A stretch of DNA of 48,475 bases. Origin: Bacillus methanolicus (GTDB lineage: Bacteria; Bacillota; Bacilli; Bacillales; Cytobacillaceae). Shown here piece by piece: positions 31,356 to 40,200 of this stretch. The translations under genes were made by a program, and so were the position numbers. The stretch covers positions 1-48,475 of the forward strand of contig NZ_VTQX01000035.1 of the NCBI RefSeq assembly GCF_008764295.1, written 5' to 3'. Within the stretch, counting starts at the first letter, position 1, and each line of letters begins with the position of its first letter. The notes under the pieces were generated by a model. It had not been told where the DNA came from. It ran no database searches and was given only the letters and a program-made list of their open reading frames with translations.

Positions 31356-31565
31356 CTATGCTGCATTAGCATGACTTTCTACATGAAAAGCAGAATCGCT
31401 TAATCGAGTGACTATCGTCACAACACCATCACGTTCAATTCTTAAAGTTCCTCCAATAGGTATTTGTGTACTGGTTTTACAGCGTTTATATAACACTTCT
31501 ATGAGACCTGTTGTTGCATTGCCCTTGCAAGCTATGCGACCATTACAATCACGAATTTCTTCCAT
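31356..31565 (-). CDS. Small early protein of a mobile element, unknown function
   Basis: The 69-residue product (MEEIRDCNGRIACKGNATTG; later RDGVVTIVTRLSDSAFHV) has three cysteines and a beta-rich pattern. I have no firm family name. It is the first leftward gene of the phage block, preceded by AAGGGGGTAAAG, and faces the divergent XRE regulator across a 270-bp gap. It may be an early control protein, but this is not shown by the sequence. Confidence 0.6.
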   Translation of the reverse strand: MEEIRDCNGRIACKGNATTGLIEVLYKRCKTSTQIPIGGTLRIERDGVVTIVTRLSDSAFHVESHANAA

Positions 31566-31708
31566 GACTTTACCCCCTTTTCAAAAAGTTCAGCTTGTCT
31601 TACCGTCTAACTAAATTTTATAAAGTCATACACTTTAAATCCTCAGCTACAACTCCGCTGACACTCCGCTGGGACTCCACAAATAACAATTCGTTTTTAT
31701 GACGTCAA

Positions 31709-31725
31709 ACGAACTAAGCGTTCGT
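31709..31725. promoter_or_regulatory. ACGAAC/GTTCGT dyad, possible operator
   Basis: ACGAAC and GTTCGT are perfect arms around a 5-nt centre. The dyad lies in the divergent gap between the phage early gene and the XRE regulator, 32 bases upstream of the regulator's likely -35 box. It could be an operator for that regulator. The same gap (31566-31836) also has the micro-repeat ACTCCGCTG at 31652 and 31663 and no gene. Confidence 0.4.
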
Positions 31726-31756
31726 AAAGATTGAATAAGCATATTTAAATAATTGA

Positions 31757-31785
31757 TTGTATTTCGCTTAGTAAATTGCTATAAT
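31757..31785 (+). promoter_or_regulatory. SigA-type promoter for the defence operon
   Basis: TTGTAT (31757-31762) and a perfect TATAAT (31780-31785) are separated by 17 bases. The pair lies 52 bases upstream of the XRE regulator ATG and points into the defence operon. Confidence 0.65.
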
Positions 31786-31836
31786 AATAAAGACACGTCT
31801 TTGGATACCATCCAATTGTGCTTGGAGGCGATTATA

Positions 31837-32055
31837 ATGGCTTTTAGTTATAACAAATTGTGGAAACTTTTAATAGATAAAAAAATGATGAAAAAGGATT
31901 TAATGGCAATAACGAACTTAACGTCGACAACGATAGCAAAAATGAGTAAAGATCTGCCGGTAAGCATGGATGTGTTAGGAAGAATCTGTAAAGCCCTTGA
32001 TGTCAACATTGGAGATATTGTTGACTACGTCGATGACGATACTTCAACAGATTAA
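31837..32055 (+). CDS. XRE/Cro-type HTH regulator of the defence operon
   Basis: The product of about 72 residues is a compact HTH protein (LWKLLIDKKMMKKDLMAITN, LTSTTIAKMSKDLPVSMDVL, ICKALDVNIGDIVDYV), typical of small Cro/CI-like regulators that travel with restriction and defence genes. The ATG at 31837 has GGAGGCG upstream; earlier in-frame sequence overlaps the promoter and is rejected. The ABC-3C genes follow 24 bases later. It likely autoregulates and delays expression of the restriction genes. Confidence 0.88.
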   Translation: MAFSYNKLWKLLIDKKMMKKDLMAITNLTSTTIAKMSKDLPVSMDVLGRICKALDVNIGDIVDYVDDDTSTD

Positions 32056-32079
32056 ATTCAATGAAAGGAGGCGCAATAT

Positions 32080-33318
32080 ATGAAAAAGCTATGTTTTGGT
32101 ACTTTTGCAACAATTTTAAAGATTTGTAGCGCAAAAAGAATTTCACAAAAACTTCTATGTGGTACCATGCTGCTTTCTATTGCGCCTACTTATGATATTC
32201 GTGGTGAGGACGGTACTGTTTCAGATTTAATTCTGGGTAAAAAGAATCTATCGCCTAATATAACTGATAAAGCTCCAACAGTAGACCCACGCGCTGTTTC
32301 TAATTACTTTAAACAGCACATTCTTAACATGTTGGATAGCAATAAAAGGAGCCTCATCATTCTTGCTCTGAAAGACATTATTGCGTCTGATAATACAATT
32401 GAGCCTGACACAATAGTCGAAATAGTGAATGGCATGACCAAGAAATCTATAGTAAGACGTGATGCTTTTGTTTTTGAAGACTTTATCGCCGGAGTTTTTC
32501 TTTACACAGTATTAAATGTCGAGAACCGAAATTGCGAAGATAGCGTGAAAGAGACAACTACCGAGTACATACAGTCCTTTGAAGATCAAAAAATGGATAT
32601 TAGTTTCATTACAACGTATAGCAATTTGTCTATGGAAACTGCTTACGAAATTGCGATTGATGCCCGCTCTTTAGTGTTGCTTGCAGAAACAGGTGGCAAA
32701 TGCCAAAAGTGCGGAAGAGTTTTAGGTATAAAAAAAGAAGGCAACGACGTTAACTTTGCTAAGGTCGTTCGCCTTTCAGAAACTGATGAAGTGGTTTTAT
32801 GTGTTGAATGTGAGCGCGAAATTCAAAATGCTTCTGAGGAAGTAAAATTAGCTTTACTATCAGAAAAGCATGACTTGGAAGTTCTTATGGCTGCAAGAGA
32901 TGCAACCTCGAGATATACAATAGAAAAGCAAATCGAACAAGTACTTCGGGAAGTTGACTTAATGGATGTTACTGATGATACACAACTCAAAATTGAACCT
33001 GTAAAAGTTGAGAATAAAATCACTGAAAAACGTTTGAAAGAAAGAGTGCTTTTTGATGTTCGGCGGTTGTATCAGGGAGTCAATGATGCATTAGATCGGT
33101 TGGCCGGAGAAAACAAGCTGAACGTCGATAAGTTTGCAAAAAGCGTCAAACGGATGTATGAAGATGCAAGTGAATCACATATATCTCAAAGCGCAATATA
33201 CAACCTACTTGTTGAAACTTTGTTTGAAAAAACCGGCCGCAAATATAGAGAAGCTTGCGAGATAATAATCTCCTACTTCGTTCAAAGGTGTGAGGTGTTC
33301 GATGAGATTACCAAATAA
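32080..33318 (+). CDS. ABC-3C-type system protein with a zinc-ribbon-like motif
   Basis: The 412-residue product resembles the large non-ATPase protein found upstream of DUF2326 ATPases in ABC-three-component (ABC-3C) systems. The start (KLCFGTFATILKICSAK) and KKNLSPNI segment support this, and the C-terminal half has paired cysteines (CQKCGRVL, LCVECEREI) suggesting a zinc site. No catalytic nuclease motif is obvious to me. It may be the sensor or effector subunit. The stop overlaps the next gene by 17 bases, and the ribosome binding site is AAAGGAGG. Confidence 0.7.
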   Translation: MKKLCFGTFATILKICSAKRISQKLLCGTMLLSIAPTYDIRGEDGTVSDLILGKKNLSPNITDKAPTVDPRAVSNYFKQHILNMLDSNKRSLIILALKDIIASDNTIEPDTIVEIVNGMTKKSIVRRDAFVFEDFIAGVFLYTVLNVENRNCEDSVKETTTEYIQSFEDQKMDISFITTYSNLSMETAYEIAIDARSLVLLAETGGKCQKCGRVLGIKKEGNDVNFAKVVRLSETDEVVLCVECEREIQNASEEVKLALLSEKHDLEVLMAARDATSRYTIEKQIEQVLREVDLMDVTDDTQLKIEPVKVENKITEKRLKERVLFDVRRLYQGVNDALDRLAGENKLNVDKFAKSVKRMYEDASESHISQSAIYNLLVETLFEKTGRKYREACEIIISYFVQRCEVFDEITK

Positions 33319-33541
33319 AGTAACTTCCTATACAAACAGCGTTATTTCTCTTTTCCCAGATATTTTAGAGGCATTAGCACAACAGGATATGTCACCTAAA
33401 GAGTTATTTGAACTAACTAGATATCGTGAAAAGGACATGGCTGATTTCCTGAGTGCTTTAGACTGCTTGTTTGCATTAGGTAAAATTGGACTAATTGAAG
33501 AAGGGAGGGTGCTACGATATGTTGATAGAGATTCAATGTGA
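33302..33541 (+). CDS. ABC-3C middle component-like small protein
   Basis: The 79-residue helical protein (LPNKVTSYTNSVISLFPDIL; DFLSALDCLFALGKIGLIEE) has the look of the winged-helix-type middle components of ABC-3C systems. The ATG at 33302 has GAGGTG upstream and lies inside the end of the previous gene. Its own end overlaps the ATPase start by 23 bases, so all three are translationally coupled. It probably bridges the ATPase and the large subunit. Confidence 0.7.
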   Translation: MRLPNKVTSYTNSVISLFPDILEALAQQDMSPKELFELTRYREKDMADFLSALDCLFALGKIGLIEEGRVLRYVDRDSM

Positions 33542-35156
33542 TAAATTTGCTCCAGAGCATCAAATTATCCGGTTTAACTCAGGCTTAAATACAGTTCTAG
33601 GTAGCGCAGGCGGTAGCAATGCAATCGGAAAATCAACATTCCTATGGATTATAGATTATGTATTCGGCGGTGAAAGCTACTACTCCCTGACAGATGATAT
33701 AAAAAAGGAAATAGGCCCACATACCATCTATTTCACTTTCGAATTTGAGGGACAGCCATATTATTTCTATAGAAGCACTGACGATCCTAAAAGTGTATAT
33801 CGAATCGATAAAGAGCGCCATTTCATAACAAAATTGACGCTTGACGAATTTCGAAGATTTCTGTTTCAGGAATATAAAATTGGGCTACCAGCCCTTACGT
33901 TTTCAGAAATAACCGAGCGTTTTTTCCGTATCTATGGACGTGAAAATACACTAGAAAAGTATCCATTGTTAGTGAAACCTCGTGAGCAAGATGAAAAGGC
34001 TGTGGATTTTCTATTGAAGCTATTTGGTCATTACAAAATCCTTGCTTCTATCAAATTTATGGAGGAAGAACTCGGAATTAAAGCTTCACAGCTTAAATCT
34101 CGTCAGCGTCAAAAGGTGGACATAGATAAAATCGAAAGTAACCAAAAGACTATCGAGTCATTGAGAAAGAGACTCCAAAAGCTAATGAAAAACAGCGAAG
34201 AGGCTCAATTAGCAATGTTTGGGTTTGATACACAAACATTCGAACGAATAACAGCTGTTCAAAAAGAATTGAATAGCATAATACGTAAGCGCAATCGTCT
34301 GCAATCACAGCTAAATGCTATAAAAAGCAATATAACTGACAGCAAGGCTGAAACCGCAAGTGAATTTGAATCCTTGCTACGCTTCTTTCCAAATGCAAAT
34401 TTAAAAGCATTTGAAGAAATTGAACATTTTCATATAAAAATCAGAGAGATTTTAGGCGAAGAAATGGATCAGGAAATCTATCGATTACAACCACTAATCG
34501 AAGAATATGATAAGGAAATCAGACGCCTAAATCGAAAAATCGAAGAGTCCGGTATAGCAAAAGAGATGTCTGAGAGAGTACTCTCTCAGTGTGTTAATGT
34601 ATCAAAAAGCATTGATAGACTTGAAGAAGAAACAGCCGAGTTGATTCATCAAAAAGAGTTGCAGGATGCTCGAGCTGAAGCAGAGCAAAAACTTGAAAAA
34701 CTATTGTTGCAACAAACTGAAAAACTAGGCGAGATACAAGATGACATCAATCTTCGTATGGAAACAATTAACGGCGTAGTAACTGAGAAACAGGAAACTG
34801 CTCCTCTTTTGTATATCACTCCCCAGAAGGACATCATCTTCGAAACTCCTGGCAACACAAGTGAAGGAACAGCATTCAAGAGCCTTGTTGTGTACGATTT
34901 GAGTGTACTTGAATTACGCCCAATTCCTGCGATCATCCATGACTCCAATATTCTTAAACGTATTGAGGATGTTCATCTGGAGCATATATTGGAACGTTAT
35001 CAATCTACCAAGCGCCAGGTTTTTATTGCATTTGATAAAGCTGATTCTACAACCGAGAAAGCACATAGAATTTTAGAAGAAACAGCAATCTTGCGCTTAT
35101 CAGACGGAAATGAACTTTTTGGTCGTTCGTGGAGTAAGTACGAAACGAATGATTAA
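33519..35156 (+). CDS. DUF2326 SMC/Rad50-like ATPase of an ABC-3C system
   Basis: The product of about 545 residues has an N-terminal half-ATPase with Walker A GGSNAIGKST (around residues 36-45) and a long coiled coil (about residues 180-430, rich in Glu, Lys and Gln). The C-terminal half has a signature-like NTSEGTAFKSLVVYD and PAIIHDSNILKRIED in the Walker B/D-loop position. This is the layout of DUF2326 proteins, relatives of SMC/Rad50. It likely senses DNA structure and controls the partner proteins. The Mod gene follows 19 bases downstream. Confidence 0.85.
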   Translation: MLIEIQCDKFAPEHQIIRFNSGLNTVLGSAGGSNAIGKSTFLWIIDYVFGGESYYSLTDDIKKEIGPHTIYFTFEFEGQPYYFYRSTDDPKSVYRIDKERHFITKLTLDEFRRFLFQEYKIGLPALTFSEITERFFRIYGRENTLEKYPLLVKPREQDEKAVDFLLKLFGHYKILASIKFMEEELGIKASQLKSRQRQKVDIDKIESNQKTIESLRKRLQKLMKNSEEAQLAMFGFDTQTFERITAVQKELNSIIRKRNRLQSQLNAIKSNITDSKAETASEFESLLRFFPNANLKAFEEIEHFHIKIREILGEEMDQEIYRLQPLIEEYDKEIRRLNRKIEESGIAKEMSERVLSQCVNVSKSIDRLEEETAELIHQKELQDARAEAEQKLEKLLLQQTEKLGEIQDDINLRMETINGVVTEKQETAPLLYITPQKDIIFETPGNTSEGTAFKSLVVYDLSVLELRPIPAIIHDSNILKRIEDVHLEHILERYQSTKRQVFIAFDKADSTTEKAHRILEETAILRLSDGNELFGRSWSKYETND

Positions 35157-35175
35157 ATATAGGAGGATTTAAAAA

Positions 35176-37485
35176 ATGGCTGCAATCAATGATTTACTGC
35201 GTCAAATCCCTGACACTTCTTTGCGTAATCGCTTGGAACAGGAATTTGCCCGCATATCAAAAAACAAAAAATTTGGTCTTGTATTTGAGGAGCACATCCC
35301 TGAATGCACTCCACTTTATGAAGTTCCTATCAAACGTGGCTCGACTGTTGCACAAAAAACAGGCCACATTAATGATGTATATACGGTACTGAAGTTAGAT
35401 GGAGATGTTGCCCTTTGCCGCAACAAAGCAACTGGTAATACCGAGAACATACCAATCACGGAGCTAGTTTCAGTTGCTCAATTTGGCGAGCCAATTTTTC
35501 CCACTCTTCAACCGATTGATTCTGTAGAAAATGCGCCTGATAGTAACTTATGGCATGCAGTCATTGAAGCAGACAATTATCATGCCCTTCAGTTACTGGA
35601 ATATCTCTACCCTAAGAAGGTTGATTGTATTTATATCGACCCCCCATACAACACAGGTGCGCGGGATTGGAAATACAATAATGACTATGTTGATTCTAGT
35701 GATAACTGGCGCCACAGTAAGTGGCTCTCAATGATGCAAAAACGATTAAAGATTGCAAAAAGAATACTTGCTGATGATGGCGTTTTGATTACTACAATAG
35801 ATGATAATGAATATGCACATCTATGGGTTCTACTTCATGAACTTTTTCCAAACCTAACTCATACTTGTGTAACCATTCAGCATAATCCCGGTGGAACTCA
35901 GGGCAAAAAATTCTCTGTGACTCACGAATATGCGATATTTTCATATTCAGCAGAAAGTACTATTTACCGCAAGCAACATACTGGTGGAGATGTATATAAT
36001 CTAAGACGTTGGGGGAGCACATCAGGCCGATATGAAGGTGCGACATGTTTTTATCCAGTAATTTTAGACTCTAATTATAATATCATCGGTTTCGGTGATT
36101 TACTTGATAAAGAATTACACCCTACAGCTCAAGTAGAGCATAATGAAGATGGTACAATTTATGTTTGGCCCATTGATAAGAATGGCATTGAAAAGAAATG
36201 GAGATATGGGCGCGATACTGTAGAATCAGTAAAAGATAGAATGTTTATTGAAAAAAAAGGAGATCGAATAGAAGTTATCCTTCGTAGAGAAAGCGAACCT
36301 CCAAAAACGGTTTGGACTGATCCTTTATGTAATGCAGAAGCCCACGGTACAGATATGATTAGATCCATACTTGGTGGTGGCTTCTCATACCCAAAATCGC
36401 TTTATGCTGTCCATGAAGCATTAACATTCGCTGTATCCGGAAAGAAAAATGCTCTAATTGTTGACTTTTTTGCAGGTAGCGGCACCACATTACATGCAGT
36501 AAATTTACTTAATTCTGAGGATGACGGAAACCGCCGCTGTATATTAGTAACAAATAATGAGGTATCCGATGATGAAGCAAAGGCCTTGAAAAAAAATGGC
36601 TATCAGCCTGGCGACATTGAATGGGAAAAACATGGAATTTGTCGTGCGGTAACTTGGCCAAGGACAAAGTATAGCATTCTTGGCAAGCGAGATGATGGTT
36701 CAACCCTAACAGGTGAATACTTCACGACTCAGACTGCATCTAATGAGATTGAGCGCTCATTCTATCAGTTGGGTTTTGTAGATAATCCTTCTGAATTAAC
36801 CGCTACTGCAAAAAAGCAAATCGTCTCTTTACTCAAAAACAAGGAAGGAAAGGCACAACTACCGCAATCACTAGTAAGCAAAGACAGTAAATTCATCGTT
36901 TCGGATAAACATACAGCTTCAATTCTCTTTGATGTAGATTCCGCTGATGAGTGGTTGACTGCTCTTGAGGAACAGGATCATATCACAGACTTTTATATTG
37001 CATCAAAATCAGCTGCCATATTCAAGTCTATCAAAACACGTGTTTCTCACTTACTTGGGTCAATCATCGTAACATCACAAGTTAAGCGTCCTATGAGTGA
37101 AGGCTTTCCTGCAAACGCTGAATACTTCAAGCTAGAATTCTTGGATAAAAACAGTGTTTCATTAGGTCAACAGTTCCGCGAAATATTACCGTTACTATGG
37201 CTTAAATCTGGTGCCATTGGAAAACGACCAGAAGTAAACAGCAATGATGAACCTGAAATGCTAATTTTACCTCAAAATGGCTTTGCTATCCTGGTTGATG
37301 AAACAAAGTTTGCTGAGTTTACCGAAAAGCTTTCTGAAGAGGATAATATCCAAGTAGTCTACTTCGTTACTAACTCCGAGGAAGCTTTCCGTGAAATGAC
37401 GGCTGGAGTAAAAGCAAATAACACATACCAACTTTATCGCGATTATATCGATAACTTTGTGTTGGGAAGCAGGAGGGATTCATAA
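35176..37485 (+). CDS. Type III-like DNA methyltransferase (Mod)
   Basis: The 769-residue protein is a beta-class methyltransferase: catalytic motif YIDPPYNTGARDWKYNNDYV (near residue 155) precedes SAM-binding VDFFAGSGTTLHAVN (near 432). The segment between should include target recognition. Its length, and its pairing with a DEAD/DEAH Res subunit in the next frame, fit type III restriction-modification Mod proteins. The N-terminal ~110 residues and the C-terminal ~200 are additional domains. The start has AGGAGG, and the Res ATG follows its stop directly. Confidence 0.88.
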   Translation: MAAINDLLRQIPDTSLRNRLEQEFARISKNKKFGLVFEEHIPECTPLYEVPIKRGSTVAQKTGHINDVYTVLKLDGDVALCRNKATGNTENIPITELVSVAQFGEPIFPTLQPIDSVENAPDSNLWHAVIEADNYHALQLLEYLYPKKVDCIYIDPPYNTGARDWKYNNDYVDSSDNWRHSKWLSMMQKRLKIAKRILADDGVLITTIDDNEYAHLWVLLHELFPNLTHTCVTIQHNPGGTQGKKFSVTHEYAIFSYSAESTIYRKQHTGGDVYNLRRWGSTSGRYEGATCFYPVILDSNYNIIGFGDLLDKELHPTAQVEHNEDGTIYVWPIDKNGIEKKWRYGRDTVESVKDRMFIEKKGDRIEVILRRESEPPKTVWTDPLCNAEAHGTDMIRSILGGGFSYPKSLYAVHEALTFAVSGKKNALIVDFFAGSGTTLHAVNLLNSEDDGNRRCILVTNNEVSDDEAKALKKNGYQPGDIEWEKHGICRAVTWPRTKYSILGKRDDGSTLTGEYFTTQTASNEIERSFYQLGFVDNPSELTATAKKQIVSLLKNKEGKAQLPQSLVSKDSKFIVSDKHTASILFDVDSADEWLTALEEQDHITDFYIASKSAAIFKSIKTRVSHLLGSIIVTSQVKRPMSEGFPANAEYFKLEFLDKNSVSLGQQFREILPLLWLKSGAIGKRPEVNSNDEPEMLILPQNGFAILVDETKFAEFTEKLSEEDNIQVVYFVTNSEEAFREMTAGVKANNTYQLYRDYIDNFVLGSRRDS

Positions 37486-39993
37486 ATGAGAGATATATTA
37501 TTTCCTTTTCAGGAAACGGCCCTTGCCGAACTACATGATAAAATTAATAAAGCGCATTTGATGTGGAGCGAACGCGATCCACAGATAATATCCTTTTCCG
37601 CCCCTACGGGTTCAGGAAAAACTATCATTATGACAACACTTTTTGAGGATATATTATATGGCAGTGCTGACAGCATTGGAGAGCCAGATTCTGTTTTCAT
37701 TTGGCTATCCGATTCACCGGAGCTTAACGAACAAACAAGGCTGAAGATTGAAAGTAAATCTGACAAAATTCGTGTTCGTGATCTGGTAACAATAGAATCA
37801 ACCTTTAACACTGAATATTTCGAGGGTGGTTGCATTTACTTTTTAAATACTCAAAAACTCGGTTCTGATAAACTGCTAACAGGGACTTCAGATACACGCC
37901 AATATTCCATCTGGGAAACACTTACTAATACTGCTAAGCGCAGTCCTAAACAATTTTATGTGGTGATTGATGAAGCGCATAGGGGTACCTATACATCCGT
38001 TCAAGCAGAAAACAAGGCACAGTCAATAATGCAAAAATTTATTAAAGGCAGTAAAGAAGACGGACTTTGTGTCATGCCTTTAGTGATCGGTGTGACAGCG
38101 ACACCCCAGAAATTTGATAATTTAATTGCCGGAACGACATCAACCGTCCAGAAAGTCATCGTTCCACCTGAGCAGGTACGTGAGTCCGGTTTGTTGAAAG
38201 ACAGAATCATCATACACTATCCAGATATTCAATTAACTGCCGATATGACAATGTTTAAAGGTGCAGTAGATAATTGGCGCAAAAAATGTGCTCATTGGAA
38301 ATCCTACTGTGAGCGCGAAGACGAGAAAATGGTGAACCCTATTCTTGTTATACAGGTTGAAGATGGCAATGAGCGTGAAGCAACTCATACTGATTTAGGA
38401 ACTTGTATTGATTTACTAGAAGAAACAATAGGACGCAAATTACAGCCAGGTGAAGTCGTGCATACATTCAATGACCGTGGCACACTTAAAGTACGTGATG
38501 TTGAAATACAACAAATAGAAGCGTCTAGAATAAATGACGAAGAAAATGTGATGGTTGTATTCTTCAAAATGAATCTCTCTACAGGATGGGATTGTCCACG
38601 TGCCGAAACAATGATGTCATTCCGTAGTGCGCAGGATTATACTTATATTGCTCAATTGTTAGGGCGAGTTATTCGTACACCTTTGGCCAGAAGGATATCT
38701 TCTGATGCTGAACTTAACAGCGTCAGCTTATTCCTTCCATACTTTGATGAAGAAACGGTAAAAAATGTTGTTAATGCTTTACGTGACAGTGAAGCAATTA
38801 TGCCAACAGAAACAGGAACTAACAAAGAGCTTGTAACATTAGGGCGAAACTTGGCATATACAGACGTGTTTGATGCAATGGATAACCTCATCACTTACCG
38901 GATAGATTCAGTTCGTAAGCAAGCACCATTAAAATTATTAATTCAGATTTCTCGTGCTCTTACCATGGATGGTATCGACTTAGAAGCTCAAAAGACTATC
39001 AAAAACGCAGTGTTGTTAAAAATGCATGAGGAAATCACGCGGATCAAAGAAAGTGGTGATTTTGAAAACCGAGTAGCTGCAATCACTGGCTTTGAGCTTG
39101 GCACGTTGACATTTGATTATGGAGACAATGCCTATTCTTTTGATGAGTCCTCACAGACTATGACAGTATCAGAGTTTGATATTTCTCGTCATTTTGAACA
39201 ATCGGGAAAATTGTTAGGGGAAGGCTTGCACAAAGAATATTGGATTCGGAATAGTACCAGGGATCATATTGATGTAAAAGTTGAAATAATCGTTCTTACA
39301 AATGATACTAATGCAATGGAAAGAATAAATGATTTCGCAGAGGAAGAATTTATTACACTGTATGAAAATAACAAACGCGCCATTGCAAAGCTAAATGAGG
39401 CACGAAAGAATGTTTATGAAAGATTAATCAACGCTTCAGCACAACCAATTGCAGTGCCATGGGTATTGCCGGATTCAATCGATTTTTATCTGCCAGACGA
39501 TAGAATAAAGTTTGAACAACATCTCTACTGTGCTGAGGATGGCACATTCCAAACATCACTAAATAAATGGGAAAGCGGAGTTATTGATGAAGAACTAAAA
39601 AATGGCGCTATTTGCTGGTTGCGTAATCTTGATCGTAAAAAATGGTCACTCGAAATTCCGTATGAAGTTAACGGCGTTACCACTTCCATGTTCCCAGATT
39701 TGGTAGTTGTGAGAGCTGATACAGAAGGTTATGTTTTCGACATTCTTGAACCTCATGACCCTAGTCGTAAAGACAATTACCCCAAAGCTGTAGGATTAGC
39801 AAAATTTGCTGAGAAACACTGGGATAAATTTGGTAGGATTCAACTTATTCGACTAAAAAAAGGTGTGGATGGTCGTGACCATTTCTATCGTCTTGATATG
39901 GGAAAAACAACGGTTAGAAACAAAGTACGTGGCATTATATCAAATGAGGAGCTTGACAGAATTTTCGATACAGATGCGGAGAGAGAAGATTAA
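37486..39993 (+). CDS. Type III-like restriction helicase/endonuclease (Res)
   Basis: The 835-residue protein has helicase motifs in order: APTGSGKTIIM (G41-T46 region), VVIDEAHRGTYTS, VIGVTATPQKFD, NLSTGWDCPRAETMMSFRS and YIAQLLGRVIRTPLAR. The C-terminal ~170 residues are where Res proteins carry a PD-(D/E)XK nuclease. Here the sequence has FPDLVVVRADTEGYVFDILE followed by PHD, so the Asp and Glu are plausible but the usual Lys is not visible. Mod and Res together would cut unmethylated DNA. It is the last gene of the rightward defence island. Confidence 0.85.
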   Translation: MRDILFPFQETALAELHDKINKAHLMWSERDPQIISFSAPTGSGKTIIMTTLFEDILYGSADSIGEPDSVFIWLSDSPELNEQTRLKIESKSDKIRVRDLVTIESTFNTEYFEGGCIYFLNTQKLGSDKLLTGTSDTRQYSIWETLTNTAKRSPKQFYVVIDEAHRGTYTSVQAENKAQSIMQKFIKGSKEDGLCVMPLVIGVTATPQKFDNLIAGTTSTVQKVIVPPEQVRESGLLKDRIIIHYPDIQLTADMTMFKGAVDNWRKKCAHWKSYCEREDEKMVNPILVIQVEDGNEREATHTDLGTCIDLLEETIGRKLQPGEVVHTFNDRGTLKVRDVEIQQIEASRINDEENVMVVFFKMNLSTGWDCPRAETMMSFRSAQDYTYIAQLLGRVIRTPLARRISSDAELNSVSLFLPYFDEETVKNVVNALRDSEAIMPTETGTNKELVTLGRNLAYTDVFDAMDNLITYRIDSVRKQAPLKLLIQISRALTMDGIDLEAQKTIKNAVLLKMHEEITRIKESGDFENRVAAITGFELGTLTFDYGDNAYSFDESSQTMTVSEFDISRHFEQSGKLLGEGLHKEYWIRNSTRDHIDVKVEIIVLTNDTNAMERINDFAEEEFITLYENNKRAIAKLNEARKNVYERLINASAQPIAVPWVLPDSIDFYLPDDRIKFEQHLYCAEDGTFQTSLNKWESGVIDEELKNGAICWLRNLDRKKWSLEIPYEVNGVTTSMFPDLVVVRADTEGYVFDILEPHDPSRKDNYPKAVGLAKFAEKHWDKFGRIQLIRLKKGVDGRDHFYRLDMGKTTVRNKVRGIISNEELDRIFDTDAERED

Positions 39994-40006
39994 ATTCTAC
40001 ATCTAT

Positions 40007-40178
40007 CCTGTCAACTCAACCCCTACAAAAATAGGCGTTATCTAACCTGTCAACTCAACCCTATCACTTTCAGGGCAGTTGATATGTTACCTCAAACAAT
40101 AAAAATAAGGGTTTCCTGATATGAGAACCTCCGGCAAAGTAGCCTATAGAAAAGCTCAATGTCTGGAAACCCTTTATT
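40007..40178. repeat. Direct repeats and hairpin between Res and rlmD
   Basis: CCTGTCAACTCAACCC occurs twice (40007-40022 and 40046-40061). Further on, AAGGGTTTCC (40107-40116) and GGAAACCCTT (40165-40174) form a perfect 10-bp inverted pair around a 48-nt loop, with a T-rich tail on the minus strand. The stretch of about 200 bases has no gene. It may hold the rlmD or Res terminator, or remnants of an element end. Confidence 0.55.
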
Positions 40179-40200
40179 TATATAGGCATTTGCAATCCTT

